A stretch of 64,000 bases of DNA from Microbacterium salsuginis (GTDB taxonomy: Bacteria; Actinomycetota; Actinomycetes; Actinomycetales; Microbacteriaceae): assembly GCF_012524205.1 (NCBI RefSeq), contig NZ_JABACI010000006.1, positions 186,001 through 250,000 of the forward strand, written 5' to 3'. The position numbers were made by a program, and so were the translations under genes. Below, in pieces: positions 58,895 through 64,000 of the stretch. Numbering within the stretch: position 1 is the first letter of the stretch; every line of letters starts with the position of its first letter. Under the pieces are notes generated by a model. That model was not told where the DNA came from. It saw nothing but the letters and a program-made list of their open reading frames with translations, and ran no database searches.

Positions 58895-60466
58895 GTGCCT
58901 TCCGACGCCGCACCGCGCCCGCTGCTCCCGCTGTGGGCGGCCGTGCCGGTGTCGGCCGCCGGGGGTCTGCTGCTCGACGTCGCGTTCCCGTCCGTCGCCT
59001 GGTGGCCGATGGCGTTCATCTCGGTCGCGCTGGGCCTGCTGGCTCTGATCGGACGACGCATCGGCGGGGCGTTCTTGGCAGGCCTGGCGTATGGCCTGGC
59101 TTTCTACCTGATGAACGTCGATTTCACGTCCGAGTGGGTGGGCCCGGTACCGTGGCTCGCGCTCTCCGCATTCGAGGCGCTGTTCGTGGCTGCGGGCGCT
59201 GCGCTCATCGCGCTCGCCTACCGCTGGGTGCCCCGTGTGACAGCAGGACGCCGCGCCCGGCTCGTCCTGCTGCCGGCGGTGGTGGCGGGCCTGTGGACCG
59301 CCCGCGAGGCCGTCACGGGCGGCTTCCCGTACGGCGGCTTCCCATGGGGGCGCGTGGGCACGAGCCAGGTGAACGGGCCCCTTATCGAGGTGGTGTCGTG
59401 GACGGGTACGGCGGGATTGACGTTCCTCGTCGTGGCTGTCGTCGCAGCTGCGATCGAGATGGTGCGGATGCCCCGGCGCGGCCGGTCACGCCGGTCGCGC
59501 AATCTCCTCCCGCCGATGGCCCTTGTCGCGGTCGTGGCGGTGCTCGCTCTGGTCCCCGCATGGCAGACGACGCCCGCCGGCACCATGCGCGTCGCGAGCG
59601 TCCAGGGCAACGGTCCCGCAGGGTATTTCGACGAGCGCACTGCCGGCGACGTCCTCGAGACCCAGTACGAGGCGACGATGCCGCTGTTCGGTGCGGAGGA
59701 CGTGGACGTCGTGCTGTGGCCGGAGGGGAGTGTCGACCTGGACCCGGCGGAATCGCTGACTGCGGCATCCGCCCTCGACCGAGTCTCGCGGCAGCTGGAC
59801 GCACCGCTGCTCGCCAACCGCATCGATCAGCGAGGCGACGCCTACTTCAACATGTCGTTCCTGTGGCGCGCCGGAGAGGGCGTCCAGCAGACGTACGACA
59901 AGCGGAACCCGGTGCCGTTCGGAGAATACGTCCCTGATCGGGTGTTCTACGACGCCATTGCGCCGGATCTGATCCGCATGATCGGGCGAGACTACACGCC
60001 GGGCCGGAACACTCCGGTGTTCGACATCGACGGCACTCTGGCGGGTCTCGCCATCTGCTTCGACGTGATCTACGACGCCCTGGTCTGGGAAGGCGCACGC
60101 GACGGCGCGAGGGTGTACCTGTTCCAGACCAACAACGCGGACTTCCGCGGCACTGACGAGAACCTGCAGCAGCTCGCGGTGGCTCGGCTGCGGGCCATCG
60201 AGACCGGACGCGCCGTGGTGAATCTCTCGACCGTGGGAACGAGCCAGGTCATCGCCACGGACGGTACGACCATCGAGGGGCTGCCGGCCGACGAACCCGG
60301 CCACATGCTCACCGACGTGCCGCTTCACACCGGCCTGACCCCCGCGGTGATCGTCGGACCGTGGGTGCACGGCGTGCTGTCGTGGGGGAGTGTGGCGGCG
60401 CTCGTGGCGTTCGGTCTGGTCGTGCGCCTGCGGGCACGCCGGCACGCGAAAACGCCGGCCCCGTAG
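58895..60466 (+). CDS. lnt: Apolipoprotein N-acyltransferase Lnt
   Basis: 523 residues. About six N-terminal helices, then the nitrilase-type domain: catalytic Glu in VLWPEGSVDL, Lys in QTYDKRNPVPFGEYVP, Cys in LAICFDVIYD. It N-acylates lipoproteins at the outer face of the membrane; several lipoproteins in this window are possible substrates. The C-terminal helix (GVLSWGSVAALVAFGLVVRL) is followed by coding bases that also form the rbpA terminator hairpin. Confidence 0.93.
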   Translation: MPSDAAPRPLLPLWAAVPVSAAGGLLLDVAFPSVAWWPMAFISVALGLLALIGRRIGGAFLAGLAYGLAFYLMNVDFTSEWVGPVPWLALSAFEALFVAAGAALIALAYRWVPRVTAGRRARLVLLPAVVAGLWTAREAVTGGFPYGGFPWGRVGTSQVNGPLIEVVSWTGTAGLTFLVVAVVAAAIEMVRMPRRGRSRRSRNLLPPMALVAVVAVLALVPAWQTTPAGTMRVASVQGNGPAGYFDERTAGDVLETQYEATMPLFGAEDVDVVLWPEGSVDLDPAESLTAASALDRVSRQLDAPLLANRIDQRGDAYFNMSFLWRAGEGVQQTYDKRNPVPFGEYVPDRVFYDAIAPDLIRMIGRDYTPGRNTPVFDIDGTLAGLAICFDVIYDALVWEGARDGARVYLFQTNNADFRGTDENLQQLAVARLRAIETGRAVVNLSTVGTSQVIATDGTTIEGLPADEPGHMLTDVPLHTGLTPAVIVGPWVHGVLSWGSVAALVAFGLVVRLRARRHAKTPAP

Positions 60467-60475
60467 GGCCGGCGT
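60452..60475 (-). terminator. Terminator of rbpA overlapping the lnt 3' end
   Basis: ACGCCGGCCC, CGTA loop, GGGCCGGCGT: a perfect 10-bp stem. Read on the minus strand it is followed by TTTTCGCG, the better T-run of the two directions. The left arm is coding for the last residues of Lnt. Confidence 0.75.
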
Positions 60476-60488
60476 CGCGGATCGGGGA

Positions 60489-60872
60489 TCAGGCGCTGAG
60501 CTTGTCGACCGTCATGTCCTCGCCGGCGCCGCGCCGGGCGCGGACATAGGCGAGACGCTCCTCGAGGAGCTCTTCGAGCTCGGGCAGCGTACGACGCTCG
60601 AGCAGCATGTCCCAGTGGCTGCGCGGGGTCTTGTCACCGGAGTGATCGACGGTCGCCGTGCCGTCGCCCACCCGCAGCAGTGCTTCGGCGCCGCAGGTGC
60701 GGCACTCCCAAGCCGGCGGGACTTCGGCATCGGCCGCGAAGGTCAGAATCGTGTCACGTCCGCACGATGTGCAGGTGTAGGTGTGCTGTGCGCGTTCATG
60801 GAACACGACGCCCTCTTCGCTCTGTAGGCTCTGGGCGCCGAGTCGGATGCCGCGCAGACTGCGGTCTGCCAT
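60489..60872 (-). CDS. rbpA: RNA polymerase-binding protein RbpA
   Basis: 127 residues. N-terminal MADRSLRGIRLGAQSLQSEEG binds RNA polymerase, the central zinc ribbon uses CTSCGRD and CRTCGAEA, and the C-terminal helix (LPELEELLEERLAYVRARRG) binds the sigma factor. An actinobacterial marker that stabilises the open complex with the housekeeping sigma. ATG 60872 has GAGAGGA 6 bases upstream. Confidence 0.95.
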   Translation of the reverse strand: MADRSLRGIRLGAQSLQSEEGVVFHERAQHTYTCTSCGRDTILTFAADAEVPPAWECRTCGAEALLRVGDGTATVDHSGDKTPRSHWDMLLERRTLPELEELLEERLAYVRARRGAGEDMTVDKLSA

Positions 60873-60995
60873 TTTGTGGTCCTCTCGTCGCTGTACAGGT
60901 ATAACGAAGCCACCTGTGGGGATCATCCGAAGCAGCCGAGTTGGGCGGCATTTCACAGTGGATGCACAGCGGGCGCGGGACGCCGCCGGTCGGGT

Positions 60996-61772
60996 TCAGG
61001 CCAGCGTCGCAAGGGCGACGTCAGCGCGATCCGTCACGATACCATCCACACCCATGTCCACGAGTCGGCGCATGTCGTCGGGGTGGTTCACGGTCCACAC
61101 GTGGACCTCCACCCCGTGCCGATGGGCGGCGGCGATCAGCCGCGGCGAGACGACGCGCAGACGGCCCTGACGCTCGGGAACCTGCAGTGCGTCGACGGCG
61201 CCGAGTGCGCGGGCGACGAGCCGGTCGGAGCGGGACGCGACGGCCGCGAGGACCCGCGCGATCGTGCGGGTTCCGGCCGATGTCGCGGGTCGGATGCTCC
61301 CGCCTGCCTCGTGAGCGGCAGCGAGCGCGGCGAGGCGCCGCGCGTCGGAGAAGCTCGTCAGCAGCACGCGTTCGCCGTGCGCGGCCACTGCCCTGCCCAC
61401 AGGCTCCGCAGCGCCCTCGGCCTTCACGTCGAGGTTGAACCTCACGTCCGGGAACGTCTCGAGTGCCTGCCGCAGGGTGATGAGGCCCCCGCGCGCAGCC
61501 ATCAGCGCTTCGAGGTCGTGCGACGAGACGTCGGCGACGCGTCGCGGGTCGCCCGTGACGCGCGACAGATCGTCGTCGTGGAACAGCACCACCACGCCGT
61601 CGGCGGTGAGATGGCAGTCCGACTCGATGTACGCGGCTCCCGCCGAGTGGGCCGCGGCGACGGCGGCGAAGGAGTTCTCCGCGATGCCGCCGGCGGCGTC
61701 CTCGGGAGTCACCAGTCCACGATGCGCGAGGACGCGCGGCGTGGCGGCTCCCTCGAACCAGGGGTGCGGCAT
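60996..61772 (-). CDS. Glycerophosphodiester phosphodiesterase
   Basis: 258 residues. GDPD motifs: VLAHRG, GIAENSFAAV, IESDCHLTADGVVVLFHDDDL (metal Glu/Asp and the catalytic His). No signal peptide, so probably cytosolic. It hydrolyses glycerophosphodiesters from lipid turnover. It ends 7 bases after the SPFH gene and is the last in the NfeD-SPFH-GDPD operon. Confidence 0.9.
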   Translation of the reverse strand: MPHPWFEGAATPRVLAHRGLVTPEDAAGGIAENSFAAVAAAHSAGAAYIESDCHLTADGVVVLFHDDDLSRVTGDPRRVADVSSHDLEALMAARGGLITLRQALETFPDVRFNLDVKAEGAAEPVGRAVAAHGERVLLTSFSDARRLAALAAAHEAGGSIRPATSAGTRTIARVLAAVASRSDRLVARALGAVDALQVPERQGRLRVVSPRLIAAAHRHGVEVHVWTVNHPDDMRRLVDMGVDGIVTDRADVALATLA

Positions 61773-61779
61773 CCCGGGG

Positions 61780-62847
61780 TCAGGGTGCGGGGTCGACGCC
61801 CGCGGCTCCGGGCGTGGATTCCCGGGCCTGCGCAGCGATGTCGTCGGCGGTGGATGCCGCTGCCTGGGCCTGCGCCAGCGCTTCGTCGGCCGTCGTGCTC
61901 GAGCGTCCGCTCCCGCGTGGCGGGCGTGACGGCGAGGGCGGGTAGGTCGATGCGCGGCCGCCGAAGGCGTCGCCGATTCCCTTGAGCGCCTCGGTGAGCT
62001 CGCTGGGGATGATCCACAGCTTGCTCGACGGGCTCTCGGAGATCTTCGGGAGGGTCTGCAGGTACTGATAGGCGAGGAGCTTCTCATCGGGGTCGCCGAC
62101 GTGGATCGCGTTGAAGACCATCTCGATCGCCTCGGCCTCGCCCTGAGCGCGCAGGACGGCGGCCTGCTTGTCGCCCTCGGCCTTGAGGATCTCGGCCTGC
62201 CGGCGACCCTCGGCCTCGAGGATCTGCGACTGCTTCGAGCCTTCGGCGGTCAGGATCGCAGCGCGGCGGTCGCGCTCGGCGCGCATCTGCTTCTCCATGG
62301 AGTCCTGGATGGAGTGGGGCGGATCGATCGCCTTCAACTCGACACGGCCGACGCGGATGCCCCACTTGCCGGTGGCCTCGTCGAGGACGACGCGCAGCTG
62401 CCCGTTGATGTTGTCGCGGCTCGTCAGCGCTTCTTCGAGGTTGAGCCCGCCGACGACGTTGCGCAGCGTCGTGGTGGTCAGCTGCTCGACGGCGCCCAGG
62501 TAGTTGGCGATCTCATAGGTGGCCGCACGCGCGTCCGTGACCTGGAAGTACACGACGGTGTCGATCGACACCACGAGGTTGTCTTCGGTGATGACCGGCT
62601 GCGGCGGGAACGACACGACCTGCTCGCGCATGTCGATCAGCGGCCGGAGCCGGTCGACGAAGGGCACGAGAAGGTTCAACCCGGGCATGAGTGTCTTGTG
62701 ATAGCGCCCCAGACGCTCCACGATCCCCGCGCTGGCCTGCGGGATGATCCGGATCGAGCGTGCGATGACGACCAGCACGAAGATGAAGACCGCGATCGCG
62801 AGGAGCCACCCGATCGCCGCGGGGATGACGGACTCGAGATCGTTCAT
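61780..62847 (-). CDS. SPFH/Band 7 protein (stomatin/QmcA type)
   Basis: 355 residues. One N-terminal membrane helix (AIGWLLAIAVFIFVLVVIA), then the SPFH domain (RIIPQASAGIVERLGRYHKTL), coiled-coil region with AILTAEGSKQSQILEAEGRR repeats, and an Ala/Ser-rich C-terminus. SPFH proteins organise membrane microdomains. It overlaps nfeD by 4 bases, the usual pairing. Confidence 0.92.
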   Translation of the reverse strand: MNDLESVIPAAIGWLLAIAVFIFVLVVIARSIRIIPQASAGIVERLGRYHKTLMPGLNLLVPFVDRLRPLIDMREQVVSFPPQPVITEDNLVVSIDTVVYFQVTDARAATYEIANYLGAVEQLTTTTLRNVVGGLNLEEALTSRDNINGQLRVVLDEATGKWGIRVGRVELKAIDPPHSIQDSMEKQMRAERDRRAAILTAEGSKQSQILEAEGRRQAEILKAEGDKQAAVLRAQGEAEAIEMVFNAIHVGDPDEKLLAYQYLQTLPKISESPSSKLWIIPSELTEALKGIGDAFGGRASTYPPSPSRPPRGSGRSSTTADEALAQAQAAASTADDIAAQARESTPGAAGVDPAP

Positions 62848-63341
62848 ATGCGGTGCTCCTGGTCGGGGTGCGGGGTCGTTCCGGGCTGTTCGAGCGAGCT
62901 GACGACGGCGGTCGCGCCGTCGATGCGGCTGACGCGCACGGACATGCCGGGTTCGAGCTCGCCGGCCTCCGTACGTGCGGTCCAGACGTCCCCGTTCGCG
63001 AGCTTGACCTGACCGCTGTGGATGCCGACCGTCGACACCACCGTTCCGCGCAGGCCGAGGAGCGCGTCGACGTTGGACAGCGTCGGGTCCTCGCCGCGAC
63101 GGAGTCGTCGCAGCAGCGGGGGCCTCAGTACGAGCACGAGGATGGCCGCGACGGCGGCCGCGATGATCACCTGCAGCCACAGCGGCGCGCCGAGCAGGTC
63201 GGAGCCGAGGCCGGCGAGTCCGCCGATGCTCAGCATCAGGAAGGTGAAATCGAGCGTGAGCATCTCGATGACGAGAAACGCGAGGATCAGCACGAGCCAG
63301 CCGATCCACGCCCACTGTTCGACGGTCTGGATGAGCTCCAC
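62844..63341 (-). CDS. NfeD-like membrane protein
   Basis: 165 residues. Two or three helices up to residue 75 (WIGWLVLILAFLVIEMLTL), then an OB-fold domain (GLRGTVVSTVGIHSGQVKL). The short form lacking the protease domain (NfeD1b type), normally paired with an SPFH protein. Starts at GTG 63341 with AGGAGG 7 bases upstream. Confidence 0.9.
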   Translation of the reverse strand: MELIQTVEQWAWIGWLVLILAFLVIEMLTLDFTFLMLSIGGLAGLGSDLLGAPLWLQVIIAAAVAAILVLVLRPPLLRRLRRGEDPTLSNVDALLGLRGTVVSTVGIHSGQVKLANGDVWTARTEAGELEPGMSVRVSRIDGATAVVSSLEQPGTTPHPDQEHRI

Positions 63342-63373
63342 GATGCGCCTCCTCTTGCCTCGAACCTACCAGG

Positions 63374-63379
63374 TAGGGT
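63374..63379 (+). promoter_or_regulatory. -10 box TAGGGT of the SDR gene (leaderless)
   Basis: TAGGGT ends 6 bases before GTG 63386. A minus-strand TAGGTT (63362-63367) facing nfeD lies 6 bases before it, so the two promoters are back to back. Confidence 0.5.
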
Positions 63380-63385
63380 CGTTGG

Positions 63386-64000
63386 GTGACTGTGTCAAAC
63401 GACCCGAATTCCACACCGCTTCCCGCCGGTTCGCTGAGCGGCCGGACGGCTCTCGTGACCGGCTCCTCGCGCGGCATCGGCGCCGACACCGCGCGTTATC
63501 TCGCCGAGGCGGGAGCGAACGTCGTCATCAACTACCGCAACAAGGCTCCCCGAGCCGAGAAGCTCGGTGCTCAGCTGCGCGAACTCGGCGTGGAGGTGCT
63601 GGTCGTGGGCGCGGATCTCACCGATTCCGCCTCTGTGCAGGCGATGTTCGACGAGGTCGAGCGCGCGTTCGGCGGACTGGACATCCTCGTGCTCAACGCC
63701 TCCGGCGGCATGGAGTCGGGCATGGCCGAGGACTACGCGCTGCAGCTGAACCGCGACGCGCAGGTGCGAGTGCTCGAGACTGCCCTGCCTCTGCTGCGCG
63801 AGGGATCACGCGTGGTGTTCGTCACCAGTCACCAGGCGCACTTCATCCGCACGACGCCCACCATGCCCGAGTACGAGCCTGTCGCACTGTCGAAGCGAGC
63901 GGGCGAAGACGCCCTCCGCGAGCGCATCCCCGCTCTGGCCGAGCGCGGTGTCGAGTTCGTCGTCGTGTCGGGCGACATGATCGAAGGCACCATCACGGCC
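63386..64000 (+). CDS. SDR family oxidoreductase, 3' end outside the window
   Basis: 205 codons are seen and the frame is open at the right edge. NAD motif TGSSRGIG and NASGG are clear, and ISTSH-type Ser is in VTSHQAHF. The expected YxxxK is replaced by YEPVALSK, a Tyr with six residues before Lys, as in a subset of actinobacterial SDRs. Substrate unknown. GTG 63386 and GTG 63392 are both possible. Confidence 0.85.
   Translation, partial: MTVSNDPNSTPLPAGSLSGRTALVTGSSRGIGADTARYLAEAGANVVINYRNKAPRAEKLGAQLRELGVEVLVVGADLTDSASVQAMFDEVERAFGGLDILVLNASGGMESGMAEDYALQLNRDAQVRVLETALPLLREGSRVVFVTSHQAHFIRTTPTMPEYEPVALSKRAGEDALRERIPALAERGVEFVVVSGDMIEGTITA

Overview
The window comes from a high-GC Gram-positive actinobacterium, most likely Microbacterium or another genus of Microbacteriaceae. 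Support for this: strongly GC-rich coding sequence, many GTG starts, many genes with a TANNNT -10 box only 6-7 bases before the start codon (the leaderless pattern of Actinobacteria), and actinobacterial genes such as rbpA, pafB-pafC, helY, a mabA-type fabG, an ABC-F ATPase and DUF3099. About 66 protein genes and one tRNA are tightly packed. No gap between genes exceeds 300 bases. No rRNA, CRISPR array, prophage or insertion sequence was seen.

Layout. Bases 1-4563: the end of a sufT-like gene, a beta-lactamase-fold lipoprotein broken by one in-frame stop, a MalY-type lyase/aminotransferase and an MFS exporter. A tandem 80-base repeat follows. Bases 4720-9732: a ferric-siderophore uptake operon on the minus strand (binding protein, two permeases, ATPase, siderophore-interacting reductase) behind an iron-box palindrome. 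Bases 9839-16696: bioY, an ABC-F ATPase, a SURF1/DUF3099 cluster, a mabA-like fabG, a hydrolase and serB. Bases 16743-20023: divergent glgC and glgA for glycogen or maltosyl-phosphate synthesis, then a lone ABC ATPase. Bases 20139-24240: ribosomal protein L31 type B, a DnaQ-like exonuclease with a frameshifted 3' end, a hydrolase, a CGNR regulator, an EamA exporter and an Lrp regulator.

Bases 24412-36796 hold branched-chain (mainly leucine) catabolism: a three-gene branched-chain keto-acid dehydrogenase, then (after a Tat-exported phospholipase C and a TetR regulator with a clear operator) methylcrotonyl-CoA carboxylase beta and alpha, isovaleryl-CoA dehydrogenase, a MaoC hydratase and a CitE-like lyase. 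This gene set matches the Mycobacterium tuberculosis Rv2495c-Rv2502c locus. Bases 36802-46477 carry a phosphatase, a sirtuin, an rRNA/tRNA methyltransferase, a helicase, an MbfA-like iron exporter, tRNA-Leu(GAG) and a two-component system. Bases 46658-60466 resemble the actinobacterial Pup-proteasome neighbourhood (PAC2, trmI, FKBP, pafB-pafC-tatA-tatC-helY), but the proteasome and pupylation genes themselves are absent from the interval. The window ends with lnt, rbpA, an NfeD-SPFH-GDPD operon and a partial SDR.

No clearly new multi-gene system was found. The observations most worth checking are two palindromic elements inside coding genes (one a 63-base, 21-codon in-frame unit in the carboxylase alpha subunit whose head matches the intergenic repeat), the series of leaderless promoters including two that share bases with an upstream stop codon, the interlocked glgC/glgA promoters, the apparent loss of the Pup-proteasome genes, and two damaged genes.
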